DNA from: Arthrobacter sp. M2012083
GTDB lineage: Bacteria; Actinomycetota; Actinomycetes; Actinomycetales; Micrococcaceae
NCBI RefSeq assembly: GCF_000281065.1
Contig: NZ_AKKK01000029.1
Coordinates: 41,996-105,995, forward strand
Direction: 5' to 3'
DNA length: 64,000 bases
Position 1 is the first letter of the stretch, and the number at the start of each line of letters is the position of its first letter. This document shows, piece by piece, positions 1 through 8,666 of this stretch. Below the pieces are notes generated by a model that saw only the letters and a program-made list of their open reading frames with translations, made no database searches and was not told the DNA's origin. The translations under genes and the position numbers were made by a program.

Positions 1-5
1 GCGTA

Positions 6-32
6 GCTGAAAGTATGAAATACTCATTCAGC
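6..32 (+). other. Stem-loop upstream of tRNA-Glu
   Basis: An inverted repeat pairs bases 6-11 with 27-32 and 12-16 with 20-24 around a GAA loop, with a two-base bulge (25-26). It could be the terminator of a gene left of the window or a processing signal ahead of the tRNA. There is no clear T-run after it, so terminator function is uncertain. Confidence 0.35.
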
Positions 33-64
33 TTGATCGCCGGAAACGGTGACAAAAAGTGCAA

Positions 65-137
65 GGCCCCATCGTATAGCGGCCTAGTACGCCGCCCTCT
101 CACGGCGGTAACGCGGGTTCGAATCCCGCTGGGGTCA
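65..137 (+). tRNA. tRNA-Glu (anticodon CTC)
   Basis: The cloverleaf can be drawn directly. The 7-bp acceptor stem pairs 65-71 with 130-136 and leaves discriminator A137. The anticodon stem pairs 92-96 with 104-108 around a 7-base loop with anticodon CTC at 99-101. The T arm carries GGTTCGAATC. The 3' CCA is not encoded in full (CAA follows). It reads GAG codons, which are frequent in GC-rich genomes. A strong terminator follows immediately, so it appears to be the last or only gene of its transcript. Confidence 0.95.
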
Positions 138-142
138 CAAAC

Positions 143-184
143 AAATCCCCCGGAACCACGGTTCCGGGGGATTTCTTTTTCCCC
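143..184 (+). terminator. Intrinsic terminator after tRNA-Glu
   Basis: A near-perfect stem pairs 143-157 with 160-174 and is followed by a T-rich tract (CTTTTT). It closes the tRNA-Glu transcript upstream of the GTPase operon. Confidence 0.85.
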
Positions 185-245
185 ATTTCCGCCGTCTGTG
201 CCTGCGCCGCACCTGTGAGGGGGATCGGGCTGGCATGATGATGCT

Positions 246-2027
246 GTGACCGCAAATGATGATGAGACAACGCCCCGGGCTACCCAAGTTGCCCAAGGTG
301 CGGCAACCGCCGTCGAGGCCTTGGAAGCTGCCCGCGCGGAACTCGCGGCCACAACCCTTCCGCTCGCGGTGCCGGAGGTCCGGGAAGCCCGCCAGTGGAT
401 CCGTGAGTCCCTGGCGCAGCTCGACGACTACGTCATTCCCCGCTACCGCAGCCTCGACGCTCCGCTGCTGGCCGTCGTAGGCGGCTCCACCGGCGCAGGC
501 AAATCCACGTTGGTCAACGCGTTGATCGGCTACCCGGTGACCCGTGCCGGTGCTATCAGGCCCACCACCCGCCAGCCCATCCTCCTGCATCATCCTGTGG
601 ACGCCGGGTGGTTTGAAGGCCACCGGATACTTCCCAACCTGGACCGTATCCGTGGCACCGTATCTGCGAGCCCACTGCCGGCGCATCAGGCAGGGGCCGC
701 TCCGGACGCGCAGGCCATCACGTCTTTGGTACTGGTGGGACACGAGTCAGTGCCCCAAGGCATCGCCCTGCTGGACGCACCTGACGTCGACTCCATCTCC
801 GATGACAACCGCCGGCTCGCCGGTCAGCTGCTTGCTGCCGCTGACCTCTGGGTGTTTGTCACCACGGCAAACCGCTATGCCGACGCCGTACCGTGGCGCC
901 TGCTCTTGGACGCAGCTTCGCGGGACATCACCGTAGCGGTGGTCCTGGACCGTGTGCCCGCGGCTGCGGAGGATGAAGTCAGCACTGATCTCCAGGCAAT
1001 GCTTGACCGGCAGGGGCTGGCGGATGCGAAGCTCTTCGTCGTTCCGGAGAGTGCGTTGGATGAACTGGGCATGCTTCCTGAGGCGTCCATCATTGGCTTG
1101 CGTCAGTGGCTGGGTGCTTTGGCAGCCGATGCAGCCGGACGTGCGGAGGTGGCCAGGCGGACACTGAACGGCGCGGTGAAAGCCGTCGGCATCCGGATGG
1201 AGGGAATCGCGGGTGCCGCTGCGGCCCAGGATGCAGCTGCCCACAACCTCCAGGGAACGTGCGTTGCAGAGTATGAGCAAGCTCTCTCACGCATTCTGGA
1301 GGCCACCAAGGACGGGGCGTTGCTCCGCGGTGAAGTGTTGGCCCGGTGGCAGGACTTCGTGGGAACAGGGGAGTTCTTCCGGGCACTTGAGCAGAACATC
1401 GGCCGGATGCGGGACCGTGTAGGGGCCTTCTTCCGAGGCGAGCCCGCTCCCGCTGTGAAGGTTGAAACCGCGATCGAGACCGGGTTGCAGGCGGTGATCC
1501 TGGACGAAGCCGCTAACGCGGCCGAAAACGTGGACAGGCGCTGGCGTTCGGACCCTGCTGGTCGGGAACTTCTTGGCTCCGAAGATCTTTCGGGCACCAG
1601 TGAGGGTTTCGATGCGAAGGCCGCAGCAGCTATTCGTTCCTGGCAGGAAGGACTGATGGAGATGATCCGCACACAGGGCCAGGGGAAACGCACCCAGGCC
1701 CGGTGGTTGTCCTTCGGCGTCAACGGGCTCGGAGCTGCGCTTATGGTGGTGGTGTTCTCCATGACCGCCGGCTTGAGTGGCTTGGAGATCGGTATTGCAG
1801 GCGGAACGGCCGTCGTTGGACAGAAGTTGCTGGAAGCCGTGTTCGGCGAGGACGCAGTACGTCGCTTGGCCCAGCAGGCCAGGGACGATCTGCACACACA
1901 GTGCCAACGGCTCCTGGACGACGAGAGGCAACGGTTCCTGGACCGCCTTGAAGCGGCCCATCCGAACTCCGGAGACGACCTCGCCCGGCATGCCCAAGCC
2001 TTGCGCCGCCTGGCAGGGGCCGCATGA
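246..2027 (+). CDS. Dynamin-like GTPase, first of a pair
   Basis: This 593-residue protein has an N-terminal GTPase domain. The P-loop GGSTGAGKST lies at residues 79-88, a switch-type T at about 107-108, and DAPD (in place of DxxG) near residue 175. The usual N/TKxD specificity motif is weak (VVLDRVP), so nucleotide binding may be relaxed. A long, mostly helical region follows. One hydrophobic stretch near residues 490-525 could insert in or lie on the membrane. The start is GTG 246. The stop overlaps the next gene in an ATGA junction, so the two are translated together. Adjacent GTPase pairs of this kind in actinobacteria resemble the DynA/DynB dynamin-like proteins of Streptomyces sporulation septa. 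That link is inferred from architecture only. GTPase family: confident; membrane-remodelling role: tentative. Confidence 0.72.
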   Translation: MTANDDETTPRATQVAQGAATAVEALEAARAELAATTLPLAVPEVREARQWIRESLAQLDDYVIPRYRSLDAPLLAVVGGSTGAGKSTLVNALIGYPVTRAGAIRPTTRQPILLHHPVDAGWFEGHRILPNLDRIRGTVSASPLPAHQAGAAPDAQAITSLVLVGHESVPQGIALLDAPDVDSISDDNRRLAGQLLAAADLWVFVTTANRYADAVPWRLLLDAASRDITVAVVLDRVPAAAEDEVSTDLQAMLDRQGLADAKLFVVPESALDELGMLPEASIIGLRQWLGALAADAAGRAEVARRTLNGAVKAVGIRMEGIAGAAAAQDAAAHNLQGTCVAEYEQALSRILEATKDGALLRGEVLARWQDFVGTGEFFRALEQNIGRMRDRVGAFFRGEPAPAVKVETAIETGLQAVILDEAANAAENVDRRWRSDPAGRELLGSEDLSGTSEGFDAKAAAAIRSWQEGLMEMIRTQGQGKRTQARWLSFGVNGLGAALMVVVFSMTAGLSGLEIGIAGGTAVVGQKLLEAVFGEDAVRRLAQQARDDLHTQCQRLLDDERQRFLDRLEAAHPNSGDDLARHAQALRRLAGAA

Positions 2028-3643
2028 GCCGCCACGGCCAGGTCCGCGAGTCGTCCCAACTGCAGCGCAGGCTTGAATCGCTCAACACTGCCAGGGAACT
2101 GGCTGAGGGCGTCCTGCCGGACCCGGATCTGCAGTCTGTGTATGACGTTTTGGAGCGGGCAACCTCGCGGCGGTCATTGTCTGCAGGGCACACCGTGGTG
2201 GGGTTCTTCGGGGCGACGGGTAGCGGAAAATCGTCGTTGTTCAATGCAGTATCAGGCAGCGAGCTCGCGACTGCCACTGCGCGGCGTCCCACAACGTCTG
2301 CACCTTTGGCGGGCATCTGGGGCGAAGAAGGCAGCGGCCCTTTGCTTGATTGGCTGGACGTCAAGGAGCGGCATGCCCTTCCGTCGGTTCCCGGGCTCGC
2401 CGACGAGAACAGCGGCCTGGTGCTGCTGGACTTGCCGGACTTCGATTCCACCAGGGTGGAAAACCGGGAGATTGTTCAGCGCATGGTGGGCATGGTGGAT
2501 GTCTTGGTGTGGGTCCTGGACCCGCAAAAGTACGCCGACGCTGCGGTGCACAACGACTTCCTTCGCCCCATGGCCTCCCACGGTGCCGTCACGCTGGTTG
2601 TCCTGAACCAGGTGGACAAACTCAGTGCGGCCGACGCGTCCGCGGTCATGGAGTCCTTGGAAGGGATCCTGGCGCGGGATGGACTGGGCAAGGTCCAGGT
2701 GCTGAGCGCATCAGCGCTAACGGGCGACGGCGTGCAGACTCTCCGCGGGGCCATTCGGAACGTCGTGGTCCAACGGCAGGCAACAACACAGCGCCTATCA
2801 GCAGACGTCTCCAAGGCCGCGGCGGAACTTGCCCGGGCCTCCGGCGAGGGCGAAGCCCGTGGAATCAAGGGAAGTGCGAAGGCCCGCCTGGCGTCTGAAC
2901 TCTCGACGGCGGCAAACGTGCCGGTGGTGGTGGATGCCGTGCAGCGATCTTTCATGAGGGAGTCGGCCAAGAGGACAGGGTGGCCGGTCACCCGGTGGCT
3001 GTTGCGTTTCCGACCCGACCCATTGCGGAGGCTTAACCTGGGTAGGGCTGATACCACGCCTGAATTGAGCCGCACATCGCTGCCTCCCGCGGGTGCGCCG
3101 GAGCGGGCGCGGACGGACGCCGCCGTCAGGGACTTTGTTGATGAGGCTTCCGGCGGCGCCCCTGGTCCTTGGCGTGCAGCCATTCGCAGCGTGGCAAGGG
3201 ACGGTCGGGAACAGCTGCCTGACGCGCTGGATCAAGCTATTGCAGGCACCGACTTGAAGGCGGGCAAGCGCCCCCTGTGGTGGATCCTATTCAATACCCT
3301 TCAATGGATTGCGCTTCTGCTCGCAGTAGGCGGCCTTGGGTGGCTGGGTGTGTTGGCCGTGCTCGGCTACTTCCAAATGCCAGTGCCCGAGGTCCCGCGA
3401 ACGGAGGGGTGGCCCTGGCCTACGCTGATGGTTGCCGGGGGAGTGGTGCTGGGAATCGTCCTTGCCATCACTGGAAGGATTCTTGGAGGCTGGGCTGCCC
3501 GGGTCAGGGCATCGGGGGCAGCGAAGCGTTTGAAGACCGCCGTGGCAGCAGTTGCCGAGCAACGGATAGTGGAGCCTGTCGAAGTGGAAATCACGCGCTT
3601 GAAAGCGTTCAACGCGGCGTTGAAGGCCGCCCGCTCCAGCTAG
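2024..3643 (+). CDS. Dynamin-like membrane GTPase, second of the pair
   Basis: This 539-residue partner of the preceding GTPase starts at ATG 2024 in a 4-base ATGA overlap. It has P-loop GATGSGKSS at residues 63-71, DLPDFDS as the G3 region, and a good NQVDKL G4 motif, so its GTPase site is more canonical than that of its neighbour. Two strong transmembrane segments lie near residues 419-450 and 466-489, followed by a charged helical tail. The architecture (GTPase, helical stalk, paired membrane segments) matches bacterial dynamin-like proteins and YfjP-type GTPases. A function in membrane fission, stress repair or septation is plausible. No neighbour names the pathway. Confidence 0.72.
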   Translation: MSRHGQVRESSQLQRRLESLNTARELAEGVLPDPDLQSVYDVLERATSRRSLSAGHTVVGFFGATGSGKSSLFNAVSGSELATATARRPTTSAPLAGIWGEEGSGPLLDWLDVKERHALPSVPGLADENSGLVLLDLPDFDSTRVENREIVQRMVGMVDVLVWVLDPQKYADAAVHNDFLRPMASHGAVTLVVLNQVDKLSAADASAVMESLEGILARDGLGKVQVLSASALTGDGVQTLRGAIRNVVVQRQATTQRLSADVSKAAAELARASGEGEARGIKGSAKARLASELSTAANVPVVVDAVQRSFMRESAKRTGWPVTRWLLRFRPDPLRRLNLGRADTTPELSRTSLPPAGAPERARTDAAVRDFVDEASGGAPGPWRAAIRSVARDGREQLPDALDQAIAGTDLKAGKRPLWWILFNTLQWIALLLAVGGLGWLGVLAVLGYFQMPVPEVPRTEGWPWPTLMVAGGVVLGIVLAITGRILGGWAARVRASGAAKRLKTAVAAVAEQRIVEPVEVEITRLKAFNAALKAARSS

Positions 3644-3670
3644 GGCCGTGGAGCTTGCAGGCCGTGCAAC

Positions 3671-4216
3671 TTAGAGGGCTGCAGCAGCGTCCCTGACTTT
3701 GATGAGTGTGCGCAGGTTCCTTGTAGTCGTGCTGGCTTTGTAGCGTGCCTTGGCCGAGAGCTTGCTGAAGGGGCTGTCCAGCGTCCCGCCGGCGGGAGCC
3801 AGCCACGCGGAGGCTTCCGCGCCCAGCCGCACTTGTTCCACGCCGTCCAGCGCTTCGCCTGCCTGAAAGAGTTCATCGAGCATGGCCGTATCGGAGGTGA
3901 GGGTGATGTAGCTGTGCGTGGTTTTGTCGTCCGCCGGGTACGGGCACGCGTCCACCAATTCCGCTACCCGTGCGGCAGTAAGGACAACCACCCAGGCATC
4001 GTAGCCAAAGGTCTCCCGTAGGCACTTCTCGAACTGCGCCTTGACGTCCTTGGCGCTGAGTTCACTCTGCAGCACCACATTTCCGCTGGCTAGCAGCGTC
4101 TTGACCTTGGTAAACGGGTAGTCCTTGAGGGCTGATGCGAGATCGGCCATCCTGATGTTGATGCCGCCCACATTGACGCCGCGGAGGAATACAGCGTAGG
4201 TACTCAGGCTAGTCAT
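3671..4216 (-). CDS. DUF1697 family protein
   Basis: A 181-residue protein with the hallmark N-terminus of the DUF1697 family (YAVFLRGVNVGGINIRM, then ASGNVVLQS). The family is widespread in bacteria and has no established biochemical role. The start at 4216 overlaps the end of the IclR regulator gene by 8 bases, so the two form a minus-strand operon and are probably co-translated. The gene converges on the GTPase operon with about 27 bases between them. No signal peptide or membrane segment is visible. Confidence 0.85.
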   Translation of the reverse strand: MTSLSTYAVFLRGVNVGGINIRMADLASALKDYPFTKVKTLLASGNVVLQSELSAKDVKAQFEKCLRETFGYDAWVVVLTAARVAELVDACPYPADDKTTHSYITLTSDTAMLDELFQAGEALDGVEQVRLGAEASAWLAPAGGTLDSPFSKLSAKARYKASTTTRNLRTLIKVRDAAAAL

Positions 4217-4928
4217 TGTTCTTGCGCAGCGCTTCGGTCAAAACCCGGGCGGCGTTACAAACTACCTCGGCGTGAAGGCGGCCCGGTTGCCGGGTGAGGC
4301 GTTCAATCGGGCCCGAAATCGACACTGCGGCGATGACCCGACCGGACGGTCCCCGCACAGGCGCTGAAACCGAGGCGACCCCAGGCTCCCGTTCGCCGAG
4401 ACTCTGGCCCCAGCCCCGGCGTCGTACGCCTGCAAGGACGGTGGGGGTAAAGCGGGCGTTTTGCAGCCCTTCGAGGAGGCGGTCGTGGTCTTCCCATGCC
4501 AGCAAGACCTGAGCGGCGGAGCCTGCCTTCATGGAGAGTTGGGTGCCCACCGGGATGGTGTCCCGCAAGCCGATGGGACGTTCGGCGGACGCCACGCAGA
4601 CACGCCAGTCGCCTTGGCGGCGGAAGATTTGCGCACTTTCGCCTGTGGCGTCCCGGAGTTGAATGAGCACGGGGCCCGCGGAGGCAATCAGTCGGTCTTC
4701 ACCGGCGGCGGATGCGAGCTCCACTAACCGGCTGCCAAGGACGAAGCGTCCTTGGATGTCCCGGCTCACCAGACGATGGTGAACCAGGGCCAGCGCGAGC
4801 CGGTGAACTGTGGGCCGGGCAAGCCCCGTGGCCGCTACAAGTTGCGCGAGAGTCGTGGGCCCTGCCTCAAGGGCATCGAGTACTTGGGCCGCTTTATCAA
4901 TGACACCGACTCCACTAGAATTGTCCAT
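4209..4928 (-). CDS. ndgR: IclR-family regulator beside leuCD (NdgR/LtbR type)
   Basis: A 239-residue protein with an N-terminal winged helix ([36 protein letters not shown], given as a span near residues 8-43) and a C-terminal IclR effector domain. The frame stays open further upstream, but ATG 4928 gives the normal family length and places the helix-turn-helix at the N-terminus. The gene is divergent from leuCD. In Streptomyces the regulator at this position is NdgR, and in Corynebacterium LtbR. Both control leucine and related amino-acid genes. Palindromes in the 123-base gap (4934-4958) are candidate operators for it. Family certain; the name rests on synteny. Confidence 0.85.
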   Translation of the reverse strand: MDNSSGVGVIDKAAQVLDALEAGPTTLAQLVAATGLARPTVHRLALALVHHRLVSRDIQGRFVLGSRLVELASAAGEDRLIASAGPVLIQLRDATGESAQIFRRQGDWRVCVASAERPIGLRDTIPVGTQLSMKAGSAAQVLLAWEDHDRLLEGLQNARFTPTVLAGVRRRGWGQSLGEREPGVASVSAPVRGPSGRVIAAVSISGPIERLTRQPGRLHAEVVCNAARVLTEALRKNND

Positions 4929-4933
4929 GTAAT

Positions 4934-4958
4934 GATATTGCCGTCTCAATATCTGAGA
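4934..4958. promoter_or_regulatory. Overlapping palindromes, candidate NdgR operators
   Basis: Two perfect inverted repeats share bases. GATATTG (4934-4940) pairs with CAATATC (4947-4953) across 6 bases. TCTCA (4944-4948) pairs with TGAGA (4954-4958) across 5 bases. They lie just upstream of the ndgR start and about 95 bases upstream of leuC, in the shared divergent promoter region. IclR regulators bind palindromes of this size, so these are the best candidates for autoregulation and leuCD control. Confidence 0.5.
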
Positions 4959-5051
4959 TGCAAGTTGTTTCGCTGGCCTATTTTGCGGCGGTGCTGCTTC
5001 AGTGGAACAAGAACAACGCAACAAACCAACCGCAGTGAAGGGAGCAAGGCC

Positions 5052-6503
5052 GTGGGAAAGACACTGGCCGAGAAAGTCTGGGACGCGCATGTAGTGCGCA
5101 AGGGTGAGGGCGAAGGAGCCAATGCCCAGCCAGACCTTCTCTTCATCGACCTGCACCTCGTCCATGAAGTGACGTCCCCCCAGGCGTTCGAGGGCCTGCG
5201 CCTGGCCGGCCGGCAGCTGCGACGCGTCGACCTGACCATCGCTACGGAGGACCACAACACTCCCACGCTGGACATCGACAAGCCAATCGCGGACCTGACC
5301 AGCCGCACGCAGATTGAGACCCTGCGCGCCAACTGCAAGGAATTCGGCGTCCGGCTGCACTCCCTCGGTGACAAGGAACAGGGGATCGTGCACGTCGTGG
5401 GGCCGCAGCTGGGACTGACCCAGCCGGGCATGACAGTAGTCTGCGGCGACTCGCACACCTCAACGCACGGCGCCTTTGGTGCGTTGGCCATGGGTATCGG
5501 CACGTCCGAGGTGGAGCACGTCATGGCCACCCAAACCCTGTCTTTGAAGCCGTTCAAGACCATGGCCATCAATGTTGAAGGCACCCTGCGTCCAGGCGTC
5601 ACCGCCAAAGACATCATTCTTGCCGTCATCGCCAAGATCGGGACAGGCGGCGGTCAGGGATATGTTCTCGAATACCGTGGTTCTGCTATCCGCGCACTGT
5701 CGATGGACGCCCGTATGACCATTTGCAACATGTCCATCGAAGCTGGTGCCCGCGCCGGCATGGTGGCTCCGGACCAGACCACGTACGACTACATGCAGGG
5801 CCGCCCCCACGCGCCGGAAGGCGCCGACTGGGACGCCGCCGTCGAGTACTGGAACACGCTCAACACGGACGCCGACGCGAGCTTCGACGTCGAAGTTGAC
5901 CTTGACGCCGATACCCTGGAGCCGTTCGTGACCTGGGGAACCAACCCGGGCCAGGGTGTGTCGCTGTCCGCCAAGGTACCGTCACCGGAGGATTTCGGCG
6001 ACGAGAATGCCAAGGCAGCCGCCGAGCGCGCCTTGCAGTACATGGGCTTGGAAGCCGGCACCCCCATGAAGGACATCCGCGTGGATACCGTCTTCCTGGG
6101 ATCCTGCACCAATTCACGCATCGAGGATCTGCGCGCTGCTGCCGACATCATTCGGGGCCGCGAAAAGGACCCCAAAGTCCGCATGTTGGTGGTACCGGGT
6201 TCAGCCCGTGTCCGCCTGGAGGCAGAAGCGGAAGGCCTGGACAAGGTCTTCAAGGAATTCGGCGCAGAATGGCGTTTCGCCGGTTGCTCCATGTGCTTGG
6301 GCATGAATCCGGACCAGTTGGAACCGGGCGAGCGGTGTGCCTCAACATCCAACCGCAACTTTGAGGGTCGCCAGGGCAAGGGCGGCCGCACGCACCTGGT
6401 CTCGCCTGTCGTGGCGGCGGCTACAGCTGTCCGGGGCACGCTGAGTTCGCCGTCGGACCTCGAGTCCGCAGCCGCAGGCACACTGACCGGAATCGCAGTC
6501 TAG
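5052..6503 (+). CDS. leuC: 3-isopropylmalate dehydratase, large subunit
   Basis: With LeuD this enzyme isomerises 2-isopropylmalate to 3-isopropylmalate in leucine biosynthesis. It belongs to the aconitase family. The three cysteines that should hold the 4Fe-4S cluster are visible: C352 in GSCTNS, and C412 and C415 in CSMCLG. The chosen start is GTG 5052 ([13 protein letters not shown]), preceded by GAAGGGAGC. It gives 483 residues, close to the family norm; the frame open upstream to 4752 has no family similarity. leuD follows after 9 bases, with its ribosome-binding site overlapping the leuC stop. Likely controlled by the divergent IclR regulator. Confidence 0.96.
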   Translation: MGKTLAEKVWDAHVVRKGEGEGANAQPDLLFIDLHLVHEVTSPQAFEGLRLAGRQLRRVDLTIATEDHNTPTLDIDKPIADLTSRTQIETLRANCKEFGVRLHSLGDKEQGIVHVVGPQLGLTQPGMTVVCGDSHTSTHGAFGALAMGIGTSEVEHVMATQTLSLKPFKTMAINVEGTLRPGVTAKDIILAVIAKIGTGGGQGYVLEYRGSAIRALSMDARMTICNMSIEAGARAGMVAPDQTTYDYMQGRPHAPEGADWDAAVEYWNTLNTDADASFDVEVDLDADTLEPFVTWGTNPGQGVSLSAKVPSPEDFGDENAKAAAERALQYMGLEAGTPMKDIRVDTVFLGSCTNSRIEDLRAAADIIRGREKDPKVRMLVVPGSARVRLEAEAEGLDKVFKEFGAEWRFAGCSMCLGMNPDQLEPGERCASTSNRNFEGRQGKGGRTHLVSPVVAAATAVRGTLSSPSDLESAAAGTLTGIAV

Positions 6504-6512
6504 GAGGATCCC

Positions 6513-7118
6513 ATGGAAGCATTCACTACCCACACCGGCATCGGCGTTCCACTGCGCCAGAGCAACGTGGACACCGATCAGATCATCCCAGCTGTGTACC
6601 TCAAGCGCATCACGCGCACTGGCTTCGAAGACGCCTTGTTCGCTGCATGGCGGAAGGACGAGTCCTTCATCCTGAACCAGGCACCGTTCAATGCCGGCTC
6701 CGTGCTGGTGGCCGGCCCTGATTTCGGTACCGGGTCATCCCGGGAGCACGCTGTATGGGCGTTGAAGGACTATGGTTTCAAAGCCGTTCTGTCCTCCCGG
6801 TTCGCCGATATTTTCCGCGGCAACTCCGGTAAGCAGGGACTGTTGGCGGCCCAGGTGGCTCAGGATGACATTGAACTGATCTGGAAAGTGCTGGAAAACC
6901 ATCCAGGCACCGAGGTCAAGGTGGACCTGGTCTCCAAGACGGTTGAGTGCGGTAACGTGGTGGCGCCGTTCGAGATTGACGACTACACCCGTTGGCGCCT
7001 CCTGGAAGGCCTCGATGACATCGGCCTGACCCTTCAGCATGAGTCGGACATCACGGCCTACGAGGCCACGCGCCCCTCCTTCAAGCCGAAGACGCTTCCG
7101 GCGAAAGTTGATGCCTGA
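6513..7118 (+). CDS. leuD: 3-isopropylmalate dehydratase, small subunit
   Basis: The 201-residue swivel-domain subunit of isopropylmalate isomerase. Family motifs include [14 protein letters not shown] near residues 21-34, [17 protein letters not shown] near residues 70-86 and [17 protein letters not shown] perfect AGGAGG lies at 6502-6507, overlapping the leuC stop, which ties its translation to leuC. A hairpin with a T-run follows the gene, so leuCD is a complete two-gene operon. Confidence 0.96.
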   Translation: MEAFTTHTGIGVPLRQSNVDTDQIIPAVYLKRITRTGFEDALFAAWRKDESFILNQAPFNAGSVLVAGPDFGTGSSREHAVWALKDYGFKAVLSSRFADIFRGNSGKQGLLAAQVAQDDIELIWKVLENHPGTEVKVDLVSKTVECGNVVAPFEIDDYTRWRLLEGLDDIGLTLQHESDITAYEATRPSFKPKTLPAKVDA

Positions 7119-7151
7119 TAGCCCCCCATACCAGGCCGCAACCCAGCGGAT

Positions 7152-7200
7152 AAAGGACCGGGAGGCCTCCCTCGGGAGCGCCTGCCGGTCCTTTTTCGTT
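7152..7200 (+). terminator. Intrinsic terminator after leuCD
   Basis: AAAGGACCGG (7152-7161) pairs with CCGGTCCTTT (7185-7194). The stem encloses a smaller GGAGGCCTCC palindrome and is followed by TTC. It ends the leuCD transcript. The remaining ~130 bases up to murA should hold the murA promoter; I could not pick its -10 and -35 with confidence. Confidence 0.75.
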
Positions 7201-7329
7201 CGCGGGCAACGGAAGCCGGATACGTGGGGTGTCGGGCGGTTCCATTTCGGATCGGTAAAGCGAGCTTCTATGCTTAGCTGGAGCCTTTGTAAGTTTGGGG
7301 GGCGAGTAGTCGTGAGGAAACCGGTATAG

Positions 7330-8655
7330 ATGAGTAGTGTTCTGACAATCCGCGGTGGCGTCCCGTTGACCGGGCGAGTGACCGTTCGCGGTGCCAAGAA
7401 CCTGGTGCCCAAGGCCATGGTGGCGGCGTTGCTGGGCAGCGAACCATCAGTGCTGAGGAACGTGCCGGAAATCAAGGACGTCGAGGTTGTTACCAGCCTG
7501 TTGCAGCTGCACGGCGTGACCGTTGTGAAGGATCCGGTTTCGGGCGACCTCACCTTGGATCCCAAAGATGCAAAGACTGCCTCCAGTACGGCCATTGATG
7601 CGCACGCAGGCGATTCGCGGATTCCCATCCTTCTGTGCGGACCGCTGATTCATGCGATCGGCGAGGCCTTCATCCCGGATCTGGGTGGCTGCAAGATCGG
7701 CGACAGGCCCATCGACTATCACCTGAATGTCCTGCGGCAATTCGGTGCCGTGGTGGAAAAGCGCCCCGGCGGCATCCACATTTCTGCCCCGAACGGTCTG
7801 CATGGAGCCAAAATCTCGCTGCCGTATCCATCGGTTGGGGCCACCGAGCAGGTGCTCCTGAGCGCAACGCGTGCCGAGGGCATCACCGAACTCATCGGCG
7901 CGGCTACGGAACCTGAGATCATCGACCTCATTGCGGTCCTGCAGAAGATGGGCGCCATCATCAGCGTCCAGACTGACCGGACCATCCGGATTGAGGGCGT
8001 CAAGGACCTTCGGGGCTACAACCACCGGGCACTCCCGGACCGCAACGAATCCGCTTCCTGGGCCTCTGCTGCATTGGTTACCCGTGGCGATATTTTTGTT
8101 GAGGGTGCTTCGCAACGCGACATGATGACGTTCCTGAATACCTACCGCAAAGTTGGTGGCGGCATGGACATCGGCGACGACGGTATCCGCTTCTACCACC
8201 AGGGCGGTAAGCTCTCCCCGCTCGTCCTGGAGACGGATGTCCACCCGGGCTTCATGACGGACTGGCAGCAGCCGCTGGTGGTTGCCCTGACACAGGCCGA
8301 GGGCGTTTCCATCGTCCACGAGACTGTCTACGAGAACCGCTTCGGATTCACGGAAGCCCTTGCCCGGATGGGTGCGAACATCCAAGTACACCGAGAGTGC
8401 CTGGGTAGTGTTCCCTGCCGGTTCGGGCAGCGGAACTTCCTGCACTCGGCAGTGATTTCGGGCCCCACTCCGCTCAGGGGCACCGATATTGACATCCCCG
8501 ACCTCCGGGGTGGTTTCAGCCACCTCATCGCAGCGCTGGCTGCTACGGGCACATCACGCGTTACGGGCATCGACATCATCAACCGCGGTTACGAGCGCTT
8601 TACCGAGAAGCTGGCCGGGCTGGGCGCCGATTTCGATATCACCACCACCAAGTAG
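7330..8655 (+). CDS. murA: UDP-N-acetylglucosamine 1-carboxyvinyltransferase
   Basis: The first committed enzyme of peptidoglycan precursor synthesis; it moves enolpyruvate from PEP to UDP-GlcNAc. The 441-residue protein has the N-terminal GAKNLVPKA motif (residues 21-29), the active-site loop GGCKIGDRP with the catalytic cysteine at C121, and TDWQQP with the conserved aspartate. Having Cys rather than the Asp of mycobacterial MurA predicts that fosfomycin could react with it. It starts at ATG 7330 and is followed closely by plsC, gpsA and ddl, an envelope-building operon. Confidence 0.93.
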   Translation: MSSVLTIRGGVPLTGRVTVRGAKNLVPKAMVAALLGSEPSVLRNVPEIKDVEVVTSLLQLHGVTVVKDPVSGDLTLDPKDAKTASSTAIDAHAGDSRIPILLCGPLIHAIGEAFIPDLGGCKIGDRPIDYHLNVLRQFGAVVEKRPGGIHISAPNGLHGAKISLPYPSVGATEQVLLSATRAEGITELIGAATEPEIIDLIAVLQKMGAIISVQTDRTIRIEGVKDLRGYNHRALPDRNESASWASAALVTRGDIFVEGASQRDMMTFLNTYRKVGGGMDIGDDGIRFYHQGGKLSPLVLETDVHPGFMTDWQQPLVVALTQAEGVSIVHETVYENRFGFTEALARMGANIQVHRECLGSVPCRFGQRNFLHSAVISGPTPLRGTDIDIPDLRGGFSHLIAALAATGTSRVTGIDIINRGYERFTEKLAGLGADFDITTTK

Positions 8656-8666
8656 CGGGGGCTCCT

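Noticed and set aside
15..218. 67-codon frame across the tRNA
   Set aside because: It runs through tRNA-Glu and its terminator and cannot be a gene.
1103..2059. 318-codon minus-strand frame over the first GTPase
   Set aside because: Ser/Arg/Ala-rich shadow with no motif; the plus strand has a P-loop GTPase.
4752..5051. Upstream extension of leuC
   Set aside because: The extra 100 codons cross the divergent promoter and part of ndgR antisense; GTG 5052 has a ribosome-binding site and the family N-terminus.
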